Shown here in pieces: positions 1 through 6,369 of a stretch of DNA of 11,315 nt. How positions within the stretch are numbered: the stretch's first letter is position 1; each line of letters begins with the position of its first letter. Under the pieces are notes generated by a model. That model had not been told where the DNA came from. It saw only the letters and a list, made by a program, of their open reading frames with translations, and did no database searches. Position numbers and translations under genes: made by a program. Origin of the DNA: JBMYQA01 sp049600855 (lineage in GTDB: Bacteria > Bacteroidota > Bacteroidia > Cytophagales > Flammeovirgaceae); the NCBI GenBank assembly GCA_049600855.1, contig JBMYQA010000202.1, positions 1-11,315 of the forward strand. The letters run 5' to 3'.

Positions 1-398
1 AACATTAACCCGATTTGAGCAAGTAATTTTGCACTTGCATTTCGCTTTCCTTGTTGTTCCCGAATTTGTAATGCCTGAAAGTAATAATCAAAAGCTCTAA
101 TGTACCCACTCTTGAGCCAATACACCTCACCTAAACTAATTAAGGCCTTTGCCTGACCTTCGTCATAATTATACTTCCGAGCGAGGTTTAATGCATGGTC
201 AGCCATATCCATGGCACTATCAGGACTAGTAAATCGTATTTGGGACGCCAATTGACATAAGGAATCTATATGCACCTGTTCCTTGTAGGTTAAGCCTACT
301 AACACAGTATCCTGATTGGAAGCTTGCCCGATCAGTTTCCCATTCATCAAAATGAGTATGATGGTGATTAGTAGTATGTTATTCAGTTTATTGTTCAT
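1..398 (-). CDS. Secreted TPR-repeat protein, N-terminal part (runs off window start)
   Basis: Reading leftward from an ATG at 398, the frame stays open for 132 codons to the window edge, so only the N-terminus is present. Residues 1-26 form a signal peptide or membrane anchor: a short polar start (MNNKLNN), a hydrophobic run rich in I and L, and a likely cleavage near GQA. From about residue 45 the sequence shows TPR-like helix pairs, including ALNLARKYNYDEGQAKAL and a following segment with the G-Y-x-x-A-x-x-Y-F-x-x-A-L pattern. In Bacteroidota, secreted proteins starting this way are often periplasmic TPR sensor domains that continue into a membrane helix and a histidine kinase or a LuxR-type HTH. 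That C-terminal part is outside the window, so the output function is unknown. The gene is transcribed away from the recO unit. Confidence 0.75.
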   Translation of the reverse strand, partial: MNNKLNNILLITIILILMNGKLIGQASNQDTVLVGLTYKEQVHIDSLCQLASQIRFTSPDSAMDMADHALNLARKYNYDEGQAKALISLGEVYWLKSGYIRAFDYYFQALQIREQQGKRNASAKLLAQIGLM

Positions 399-883
399 TG
401 CTCAAACTCACCAAAACAGGTAAAATTATTAGAATTTGGGGTAATTAGTTGATAATCTAAGCAAATCGTTCCTTCTAAAACTGTGCATTTAAAAAATCAA
501 CACGACGACCTTAACCAAGTTTGTGAATTGAGGAAGTACGTCTTCATTTAATCCTTTTCAGACCTCGACTAAAATAAAATATATTCACTCGAAAATGGCA
601 TGATTTAAAACTCATTAAGTACTTTTTAAGCGTTTTATGTCATTTTTCAGCTCAATAACGAAAAAGGATGCCAAGCAGAGTAGCGCCTACTATTTGACAT
701 TAATAAATTTTACATTCTTTTCATTTTTGTAGTTGATGTTAGACAACTTCTTTAATAAGTTCTTAGTTAAATTAAATGATCTTAATGGATTTAAGAACTG
801 AACTAATCATTATTTTTTGTATCTTAAATAAGATAACGATACCATTTTACGTTTATTGATTGTACTATTTCCCCACATTATTC
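399..883. other. 485-bp AT-rich intergenic gap
   Basis: I see no convincing coding frame or RNA gene on either strand. The gap separates two divergent genes, so it should hold the promoter of the leftward TPR gene and the promoter of the rightward 884-2311 unit. I found no clean TTTG/TAnnTTTG pair on either strand. It holds a compact hairpin-like repeat (AGTAG-CGC-CTACT, 679-691), an 8-bp inverted repeat (AGTTCTTA 758-765 with TAAGAACT 792-799), and a 7+7 palindrome at 820-835 that is listed separately. Confidence 0.6.
820..835. repeat. 7+7 palindrome upstream of the 884 gene
   Basis: TATCTTA-AA-TAAGATA is a perfect 7-bp inverted repeat around a 2-bp centre, ending 48 bp before the ATG at 884. 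The size and symmetry fit a dimeric repressor operator, but the DNA is very AT-rich and no regulator is identified. It follows another inverted repeat (758-765/792-799). Confidence 0.35.
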
Positions 884-1594
884 ATGAAGTTATTAGATAA
901 TTGGCTTACTAATGGGCTCATTGATTTTGAATATAAGCAGTATATTCTTCTCGCTTATTTGAAACATGTGCGAAAAGCTTTTGAGCAACGCAAATTATAT
1001 CCAACATTCAGTGATTTAATTTTCCATTATAAGAATTTAATTTTGGTCAGAGATGGCAAGCAATTATTGTATCAAAACTTTCCCAAAGAAATTTCAAGAG
1101 CAGATTTTGAAAAGTTAGAACTTAGTTATAAGCAAATTGTTGACGATGATGAAGTAATGCAAACGCTCACAGATATCATCTTTTTTGCGATTCCCAAATT
1201 TGAAGGACTTTTGGAAAATGGAAAAGAATTGTACGAATTATTAGCCAGTCAAATCGAATTGGAACCCATCGGCATTTCCCCGCTAGTTCCAGATCAGGGA
1301 TACGTGTTTATGAATCCTTATAAACAAAAAGAAACCTTGATTTATCAATTCCAATCCACCATTTTTGAAAGCGCAGAAGAACGCTATAGAGGTATCAGCA
1401 TGACATTTATTGAAAGCATTCGAAAAGGAATTGGTACGACTTATGAAAACATCAAATTGTCTTTAATCCGAAAATACAAGTTGGCGAATCCCGCTGCTTT
1501 TTTATTGGTAGCCAAAGTACCTTGTCCGCTTGAGGAAGCGTTTTTGCCCATCTCCAAGCGGAAACTGATGGAACATATTGCTCATTTAAGTTAA
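884..1594 (+). CDS. Conserved-looking protein of unknown function, upstream of recO
   Basis: I do not recognise this 236-residue protein. An upstream TTG at 860 is in frame, but the ATG at 884 (MKLLDNWLTNGLIDFEYKQY) is the more natural start. There is no signal peptide and no obvious membrane helix, so it should be cytoplasmic. It is rich in charged and aromatic residues. The first 150 residues look mainly helical (YILLAYLKHVRKAFEQRKLYP, then DLIFHYKNL). A mixed region follows with GISPLVPDQGYVFMNPY, and the C-terminus ends KRKLMEHIAHLS. The coding sequence is intact. The gene lies 33 bp before recO on the same strand, so the two are probably co-transcribed. That position suggests, but does not show, a link to DNA metabolism. 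Confidence 0.8.
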   Translation: MKLLDNWLTNGLIDFEYKQYILLAYLKHVRKAFEQRKLYPTFSDLIFHYKNLILVRDGKQLLYQNFPKEISRADFEKLELSYKQIVDDDEVMQTLTDIIFFAIPKFEGLLENGKELYELLASQIELEPIGISPLVPDQGYVFMNPYKQKETLIYQFQSTIFESAEERYRGISMTFIESIRKGIGTTYENIKLSLIRKYKLANPAAFLLVAKVPCPLEEAFLPISKRKLMEHIAHLS

Positions 1595-1627
1595 TTTCTG
1601 CTCGAACTGTTCTAGCTAACATCAACT

Positions 1628-2311
1628 ATGCAAATCAAAACGAGGGGAATTGTATTAAGCTTCATCAAATACAAAGAGAGTTCAATTATCGCTAAACTAT
1701 ACACTGAAGAATTGGGGGCTGTTTCGTGTATTGTGAATAGTGTGCGAAGTGTAAAATCCAGAAGTAATAAAATTGCGCTTTATCAAGCGTTAACTTTACT
1801 CGATCTCGTCATCTATTACCGCCCCAATCAAAACTTACATCGCATTTCAGAAGCAAAAATGGCTTATCCCTACCATTCCATTCCTTTTGATATTGGCAAA
1901 TCCAGCATTGCGCTTTTTCTAACTGAAATTTTGGGAAAAGTTTTGAAAGAAGAGGAAAAAAATGAGGAGCTATTTGAGTTTATGCTCGACAATTTCCAAA
2001 CCTTTGATGAGTTGAGTGAAGGCTATTCCAACTTTCATTTGAAGTTCCTCATCCAACTTGCTGAGTTTTTAGGTTTTGGCATTTTCTCGGTGAGTAACTT
2101 TGTGGAAGAACTTCACCTCACTACCGTCAACGAAAAGAGCCTTGTATTTTTTGCCAACTTACTTCATACCGAATTTCATCACACCATTTCAGCTAATCGG
2201 GAAATTCGGCATGAAGTGCTTACTTGGCTCATCCATTTTTACAAAATCCATTTCGAAAACTTTGGAGGAATCAAATCCTTAGAAGTGTTGAAAGAGGTAT
2301 TGAGTGACTAA
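1628..2311 (+). CDS. recO: DNA repair protein RecO
   Basis: RecO works in the RecFOR pathway, where with RecR it loads RecA onto SSB-coated single-stranded DNA at gaps and also anneals strands. The 227-residue product begins with the family's typical N-terminus (MQIKTRGIVLSFIKYKESS, then IIAKLYTEELGAVS), the start of the OB fold covering roughly residues 1-80. A helical C-terminal domain follows, with the segment LKFLIQLAEFLGFG around residues 138-151. The length is usual for the family. Only one cysteine is present (residue 34), so the four-cysteine zinc site of some RecO proteins, such as that of Deinococcus, is absent. The ATG at 1628 opens directly into the conserved N-terminus. The stop (TAA, 2309-2311) overlaps the stop of the convergent synthetase gene. 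Confidence 0.93.
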   Translation: MQIKTRGIVLSFIKYKESSIIAKLYTEELGAVSCIVNSVRSVKSRSNKIALYQALTLLDLVIYYRPNQNLHRISEAKMAYPYHSIPFDIGKSSIALFLTEILGKVLKEEEKNEELFEFMLDNFQTFDELSEGYSNFHLKFLIQLAEFLGFGIFSVSNFVEELHLTTVNEKSLVFFANLLHTEFHHTISANREIRHEVLTWLIHFYKIHFENFGGIKSLEVLKEVLSD

Positions 2312-3798
2312 GCTATAAACAGTTTTTTCAATTCTTTTTTGGTCACTTTCCCCAATGTATTTCTGGGCAACTCCTTTAAAACCAATAGTTTTGATGGAAT
2401 TTTATAAGCAGGCAAGTGTTCTTTTGCCCATGTTCTCATCGCTTTCAAGGCCAATTGTTGCCCTTCTCTTAATACCACTCCAACCGCCACAGCTTCACCC
2501 CAATTTTCATCTGGAATTCCGACCACAGCACAAGCTACTATGCTTTCATGCTGCCTTAATTTATCTTCAATTTCCAAAGCAGAAATTTTATAACCGCCTG
2601 ATTTAATAATATCCACAGAGTTACGCCCCAAAATGCGGTAGGCTCCTTGGTTGAGTTGGGCAATATCTCCTGATTTAAACCACCCATCCGCTGTGAATGC
2701 GGATTGTGTGGCCGCTGGCTTTTTCCAATATTCCTTAAACACGTTAGGTCCTTTAATCTGAATCTCACCAGACTCTTCGCCTGTAGCTAAAGTGCCATCT
2801 TCTTTTTGTAAACGGATGTGTACCTTGGGCAAGGCTTGTCCTACATGTCCTGGCCTTCGCTCTCCCTCATAAGGATTCGAAAGCGCCATTCCGATTTCGG
2901 TCATCCCATAGCGCTCCAATAACGTATGACCAGAAATTGCCTTCCATTTCTCCAACACAGGCACGGGCAATGCAGCTGAACCCGAAACCATCAATCGAAA
3001 CGGAGTTAAACTGGCCGATAATTGAGCTTTGGCCTCCTGATCAGCCTCTTCCCAGTAGGTAATTAACCGATTATAGATGGTAGGCACCGCCATAAACACG
3101 TTGATTTTGCCCTCTAGGAACTTATTCCATACGGTTTCTGCATCAAATTTTGGTAAAAATTCACAGGTAGCTCCGTTCCATAAAGCGCAAGTTAGAATGT
3201 TGACAATGCCATGAACATGATGGAGCGGCAACACATTTAAGATGTAATCTGTTGATTGCCACCCCCAAGCTTCACTCAACGTAGCTGCTTGAAATTCAAT
3301 ATTTGCGTGGGTAATCACAACTCCTTTAGGCTTACTTGTCGTCCCACTGGTGTATAAAATCATTGCCACTCGATCTGTATCGACCTCAGGCAATTTTTTT
3401 TCTTCCTCGAATTGCATAACATCTTCCAAGTGCAGCAATTCAATGTCATACTTCTCCGCACTTTCCCAAAGCATTTCCGCATATTCTTTGGCTACGATGA
3501 GTTTACTCGCTTGCGTATCTTCCAATACATACGCTAAAGAAGGAAGGGGATGAGCCGTGCAAAGTGGGACAGCAATGCCGCCAGCCCTCCAAATGCCCCA
3601 TTGTACAGCTACATACTCATAGCTCGGATCGACCATAAAGGCTATACGATTTTCTGCTAAATCTCTTGATTGTCCTAATAAATGGGTAGCAATCACTTGT
3701 GAATCATTGAGTAATTGCTGATAAGATACTTCGCGCTGATTGGATACAATCGCCACAGCATGAAGATTTTTGGAAGCGTTGGTAATTAGGTTAAGCAT
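2308..3798 (-). CDS. AMP-binding acyl-CoA synthetase, ACSF3/MatB (malonyl-CoA synthetase)-like
   Basis: This ANL-superfamily enzyme joins a carboxylic acid to CoA through an acyl-adenylate. Counting from the ATG at 3798 gives 496 residues, normal for MatB. Visible core motifs are the P-loop YTSGTTSKPKG (149-159), ERYGMTE (295-301), the SGD motif in FKSGDIA (near 376-378), the hinge region GRNSVDIIKSGGYK (391-404) and the C-terminal lysine in TLGK (484). The stretches VSGSAALPVPVLEKW and SNPYEGERRPG match the malonyl/methylmalonyl-CoA synthetase branch (bacterial MatB, human ACSF3) rather than long-chain ligases. A longer frame opens at 3858, but that codon lies inside the promoter at 3829-3859, which supports 3798. 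No malonate transporter or decarboxylase gene is nearby, so the substrate is inferred from motifs only. Confidence 0.88.
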   Translation of the reverse strand: MLNLITNASKNLHAVAIVSNQREVSYQQLLNDSQVIATHLLGQSRDLAENRIAFMVDPSYEYVAVQWGIWRAGGIAVPLCTAHPLPSLAYVLEDTQASKLIVAKEYAEMLWESAEKYDIELLHLEDVMQFEEEKKLPEVDTDRVAMILYTSGTTSKPKGVVITHANIEFQAATLSEAWGWQSTDYILNVLPLHHVHGIVNILTCALWNGATCEFLPKFDAETVWNKFLEGKINVFMAVPTIYNRLITYWEEADQEAKAQLSASLTPFRLMVSGSAALPVPVLEKWKAISGHTLLERYGMTEIGMALSNPYEGERRPGHVGQALPKVHIRLQKEDGTLATGEESGEIQIKGPNVFKEYWKKPAATQSAFTADGWFKSGDIAQLNQGAYRILGRNSVDIIKSGGYKISALEIEDKLRQHESIVACAVVGIPDENWGEAVAVGVVLREGQQLALKAMRTWAKEHLPAYKIPSKLLVLKELPRNTLGKVTKKELKKLFIA

Positions 3799-3828
3799 AT
3801 GCCGAAAAATAGATGAGTGATAGAACGA

Positions 3829-3859
3829 CAAATATAAAACCCAATCGTATTCATCCAAA
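3829..3859 (-). promoter_or_regulatory. Bacteroidota-type promoter of the acyl-CoA synthetase gene
   Basis: On the minus strand, TTTG (3859-3856) is followed after exactly 19 bp by TATATTTG (3836-3829), which fits the Bacteroidota consensus TTTG/TAnnTTTG. Transcription would begin around 3822-3824, giving a leader of about 25 nt before the ATG at 3798. It also rules against the longer frame starting at 3858. Confidence 0.7.
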
Positions 3860-3881
3860 AATCGGTGAATAATGGATATAC

Positions 3882-3917
3882 TTTGCTAAATTAATATATT
3901 TATGCTAAATTGATATA
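3882..3917 (+). promoter_or_regulatory. Tandem 15-bp direct repeat overlapping the likely promoter of the zinc-ribbon/HTH gene
   Basis: TGCTAAATTAATATA (3884-3898) and TGCTAAATTGATATA (3903-3917) differ at one position and start 19 bp apart, close to two helical turns. A possible promoter overlaps them: TTTG at 3882-3885, then 20 bp, then TAAATTG at 3906-3912, an imperfect TAnnTTTG. Start to ATG would be about 20 nt. A DNA-binding protein on both copies would cover the promoter. Autoregulation by the downstream HTH protein is an attractive but untested reading. Confidence 0.45.
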
Positions 3918-3935
3918 GCTTCAACTTTTAACCCC

Positions 3936-4355
3936 ATGAAACCAGACAATTGTCCGCGTTGTTATAGTGAATCCTTAATCAAAAGTGGCGTGATTAAAAA
4001 TCGTCAACGTTATAAATGCAAGCAATGCAATTATTATTTTACGGTCAATAAATTGGGAAAACGGATTGATAGTTACTATGTAATCAAAGCACTTCAATTA
4101 TACATTGAAGGAGTGAGTTACCGTGAAATAGAGCGTTTATTGGGCATTAGCCACGTTTCCATCATGAATTGGGTCAAACAATATAAAATTACCCGACCAC
4201 AAAATACTGATTACCGCCCCACCTATAAAATAGTAAACCATTCAGAGTTAAGTTTGTTTATTCAAAACCCTCAAAATCTTTCTGGTCATGGCATGGTTAT
4301 CACCGAAATTGGCGATAAATACATGTTGATTAAATGGGAGCGTTTCAGGGAATAA
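3936..4355 (+). CDS. Stand-alone IS1-type zinc-ribbon/HTH DNA-binding protein (likely domesticated)
   Basis: This 139-residue protein begins with a four-cysteine zinc ribbon, CPRC (6-9) and CKQC (28-31), typical of the N-terminus of IS1/IS1595 transposon proteins. A helix-turn-helix of the InsA type follows at about residues 47-83 (GVSYREIERLLGISHVSIMNW). The last 55 residues do not look like a DDE catalytic domain; they end in a short strand-rich stretch (HGMVITEIGDKYMLIKWE). No second transposase frame follows and I see no element-like terminal inverted repeats, so it does not look like an active insertion sequence. In IS1, InsA binds the element ends and represses transcription. By analogy this is probably a small transcription regulator, perhaps of itself through the 3884-3917 repeats and of the adjacent porin/transport genes. 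Confidence 0.78.
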   Translation: MKPDNCPRCYSESLIKSGVIKNRQRYKCKQCNYYFTVNKLGKRIDSYYVIKALQLYIEGVSYREIERLLGISHVSIMNWVKQYKITRPQNTDYRPTYKIVNHSELSLFIQNPQNLSGHGMVITEIGDKYMLIKWERFRE

Positions 4356-4403
4356 AGGTAAAAAAATGCCTTAAAGCATCATATAGCGATTAAATTATTT
4401 CAT

Positions 4404-4430
4404 TAACTATATAGTTAGCAAAAAACTATA
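4404..4430. promoter_or_regulatory. AT-rich palindrome with a third half-site upstream of the porin gene
   Basis: TAACTATATAGTTA (4404-4417) is a perfect 14-bp palindrome. A further AACTATA at 4424-4430 gives three copies of the same half-site (4405-4411, 4410-4416 inverted, 4424-4430). A weaker near-palindrome, ATGCCTTAAAGCAT, lies at 4367-4380. The position, 110-170 bp before the porin start and just after the regulator-like gene, fits an operator region. No clear TTTG/TAnnTTTG pair was found here. Confidence 0.4.
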
Positions 4431-4474
4431 CTGCATTTCATATTCAAAATCCTTTTAGCAAGATTCGTATACAA

Positions 4475-4508
4475 GTTCGGAGCAAAGTGGCGCGCCATCT
4501 TTCCGAGT
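4475..4508 (+). repeat. GC-rich hairpin with TGGCGCGCCA core in the porin leader
   Basis: TCGG (4477-4480) pairs with CCGA (4503-4506), AAAG (4484-4487) with CTTT (4499-4502), and TGG (4488-4490) with CCA (4495-4497) around a CGCG loop, with a 3-nt and a 1-nt bulge. The core TGGCGCGCCA is a perfect 10-bp palindrome, striking in AT-rich DNA. It ends about 32 nt before the porin ATG, so it could fold in the mRNA leader or serve as a protein site. No T-run follows, so it is not an ordinary terminator. Confidence 0.5.
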
Positions 4509-4539
4509 GATCATTGACTCTTACCATCACTTTGCTACT

Positions 4540-5880
4540 ATGAAAATGAAAAATTTATGGCTAATAGCTTTCCTATTAGTCTTTACCAAAACTATGCACG
4601 CTCAAATAGAAAATGCGGCAATTGATCATACCTATAAACCCCTCAAATTGAATTTGAGTGAGGATGGTCAGAAGTACATGCGCTTTATCATGTGGCACCA
4701 ATTCTGGGGTAAATTCACCTCTAATAACCCCGGTACGGTTGACATTAATGGCGATTCCAAAGATTCTAACACCGATTTTGGCTTAAGGCGATCTCGTGTT
4801 TTAGCCTTTGCCCAAATTTCTCCTAAATTCCTCATATTAACTCATTTTGGTATAAACAACCAACAATTTGATCGGGGAGGCTTGCCGGGGACTAATAAAA
4901 AACCGCAACTCTACATTCACGATGCCTGGACGGAATACCAAGTGGTTAAGGACAAGTTATCCATTGGAGCAGGTCTCCATTACTTTCATGGGGTTTCACG
5001 CTTAACCAATGCCAGTACCTTAAACTTTATGTTAGTAGATGCGCCTATTTTTAACTGGCCCACCATTGAAGCTACCGATCAATTTGCTCGGCAGTTTGGT
5101 ATCTATGCAAAAGGAACCTTGGGGAAACTGAATTATCAATTAGCCGTGAATAAGCCTTTTCAAGTAGGTGCATTTCAAGGAAGCATCGAAGGAAACCCTA
5201 ATGTAAACTCAGGGTATTTGATCAACGAAAATGCTTCATTTGCGGGCTATTTCGAGTACCAACTCTTTGAAAAAGAAGGACGTAAGTTACCTTATCGCGT
5301 AGGCAGTTACATGGCTGCTAAAAAAGTCCTGAACTTAGGTGCAGGTTTTTACAGTCATGCAGAATCTATGGTGAGCACAAATACTGCAGGCAACGAACAA
5401 ATCCACAATACCTTTTTGCTTGGTATAGATGTGTTTGCAAATTTACCCGTCAATAAAGACAACGGAACGGCATTTACGGGCTATGGCGTATTCTACAATT
5501 ACGATTTTGGAGATAATCATCTTCGGCATATCGGTATTATGCCAAACGGTTTAGGCGGAACAAGCCTTTCAGGGGCAGGAAATCGACAACCTACCATTGG
5601 CACAGGAACCATATTTCATGCACAATTCGGTTATTCACTCCCCTATTTTGGTGGTAACACAAGCAATGGTCAGCTCCAACCCATACTTGGATTTACCGCA
5701 AAAAACTTTGAAGCATTAGCAGATGGCTCTACGCAATTTGATGTAGGCATGAACTATTACATCAATAAACACCACGCAAAAATTACCTTACAGTATTCTA
5801 CCCGCCCCATTTATAACTTGGATGGCACAAGGGACAGCAGTAAAGGAGAATTGATTCTTCAAACCCATATCTTCTTGTAA
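4540..5880 (+). CDS. Outer-membrane beta-barrel porin
   Basis: The 446-residue product (ATG at 4540, MKMKNLWL) starts with a signal peptide, with likely cleavage near TMHA-Q around residue 21. An in-frame GTG at 4507 would put polar residues ahead of this signal and overlaps the leader hairpin, so 4540 is preferred. After a short linker, alternating strands rich in aromatic and polar residues run to the end (MRFIMWHQFWGKF, FGLRRSRVLAFAQISPKF, FGIYAKGTLGKLNYQLAVNK). This pattern resembles phosphate-selective porin O/P-like barrels, and the last residues (LQTHIFL) are compatible with an outer-membrane C-terminal strand. It lies 12 bp before the DUF4212 gene on the same strand, so it probably provides the outer-membrane route for the solute taken up by the symporter downstream. 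The solute itself cannot be read from the sequence. Confidence 0.8.
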   Translation: MKMKNLWLIAFLLVFTKTMHAQIENAAIDHTYKPLKLNLSEDGQKYMRFIMWHQFWGKFTSNNPGTVDINGDSKDSNTDFGLRRSRVLAFAQISPKFLILTHFGINNQQFDRGGLPGTNKKPQLYIHDAWTEYQVVKDKLSIGAGLHYFHGVSRLTNASTLNFMLVDAPIFNWPTIEATDQFARQFGIYAKGTLGKLNYQLAVNKPFQVGAFQGSIEGNPNVNSGYLINENASFAGYFEYQLFEKEGRKLPYRVGSYMAAKKVLNLGAGFYSHAESMVSTNTAGNEQIHNTFLLGIDVFANLPVNKDNGTAFTGYGVFYNYDFGDNHLRHIGIMPNGLGGTSLSGAGNRQPTIGTGTIFHAQFGYSLPYFGGNTSNGQLQPILGFTAKNFEALADGSTQFDVGMNYYINKHHAKITLQYSTRPIYNLDGTRDSSKGELILQTHIFL

Positions 5881-5892
5881 TTTAAACTTTAT

Positions 5893-6162
5893 ATGAAAAT
5901 GGAAAACAACGATACAAAAATGAAAGAGTATTGGAAAAAGAACATTTCCTATGTACTCATTCTACTCAGCATTTGGTTTTTAGTCTCCTATGTTTTCGGA
6001 ATATTTTTCGTAGACGAACTAAATACCATCCGAATAGGAGGTTTTAAACTAGGCTTCTGGTTTGCACAACAAGGTTCCATTTATGTCTTCGTCATCTTGA
6101 TCTTCGTTTATGTACGACTCATGAACAAGCTCGACAAAGAGTACGATGTTTACGAAGAATAA
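5893..6162 (+). CDS. DUF4212 small membrane subunit of sodium/solute symporter
   Basis: This 89-residue protein has two transmembrane helices (about residues 18-39 and 60-77) joined by a short loop. The second is led by the hallmark segment GFWFAQQGSIYVF (54-66) of the DUF4212 family. Members are typically encoded next to VC_2705-type SSS transporters and are regarded as their small subunit, and the same pairing occurs here. It lies 12 bp after the porin gene, so the two share a transcript. It is separated from its symporter by a 207-bp gap holding an intrinsic terminator, which is unusual because this pair is normally closely spaced. The charged C-terminal tail (NKLDKEYDVYEE) is probably cytoplasmic. 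Met3 or Met10 could be the true start. Confidence 0.9.
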   Translation: MKMENNDTKMKEYWKKNISYVLILLSIWFLVSYVFGIFFVDELNTIRIGGFKLGFWFAQQGSIYVFVILIFVYVRLMNKLDKEYDVYEE

Positions 6163-6176
6163 GAGCATATTTGAAT

Positions 6177-6201
6177 AAGCCTTTTTGGCTTTTTAAGGCT
6201 T
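6177..6201 (+). terminator. Intrinsic terminator between DUF4212 and symporter genes
   Basis: AAGCC (6177-6181) and GGCTT (6187-6191) form a 5-bp stem with a TTTTT loop, followed by three more T residues. The hairpin starts 15 bp after the DUF4212 stop. A second GGCTT at 6197-6201 could pair with the same AAGCC arm instead, so two mutually exclusive stems are possible. The stem is short, so termination is probably partial. Confidence 0.55.
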
Positions 6202-6369
6202 TCTAAAACCGCCAATTTCGTTACTTTATCGTTAAATAGTCTATGATTATTCGCCTCTAAAGTGCCTCATTGGACGATTTTATAAATCTCTTAAAAAACT
6301 CAAAAATTTTATTCAAACATGCTCTAAGCGATTTCCCCAACAATTTCAAAACTTTAAAATTCAGAAAGC

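Noticed and set aside
2355..3553. Short frames within the synthetase gene at 2355-2606 and 3350-3553 (plus) and 2556-2768 (minus).
   Set aside because: They lie wholly inside a gene with all expected ANL motifs in one frame.
3799..3858. A 20-residue N-terminal extension of the acyl-CoA synthetase from the upstream in-frame ATG.
   Set aside because: The extension overlaps a well-formed promoter (3829-3859), so it would lie at or upstream of the transcription start, and homologues begin near the second methionine.
3936..4355. An intact IS1-family insertion sequence.
   Set aside because: No catalytic second frame follows and no element-like terminal inverted repeats or target duplications are visible; only the DNA-binding protein is present.
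4367..4380. Near-palindrome ATGCCTTAAAGCAT after the zinc-ribbon/HTH gene as a terminator.
   Set aside because: The perfect stem is only 4 bp and no T-run follows, so terminator function is not supported.
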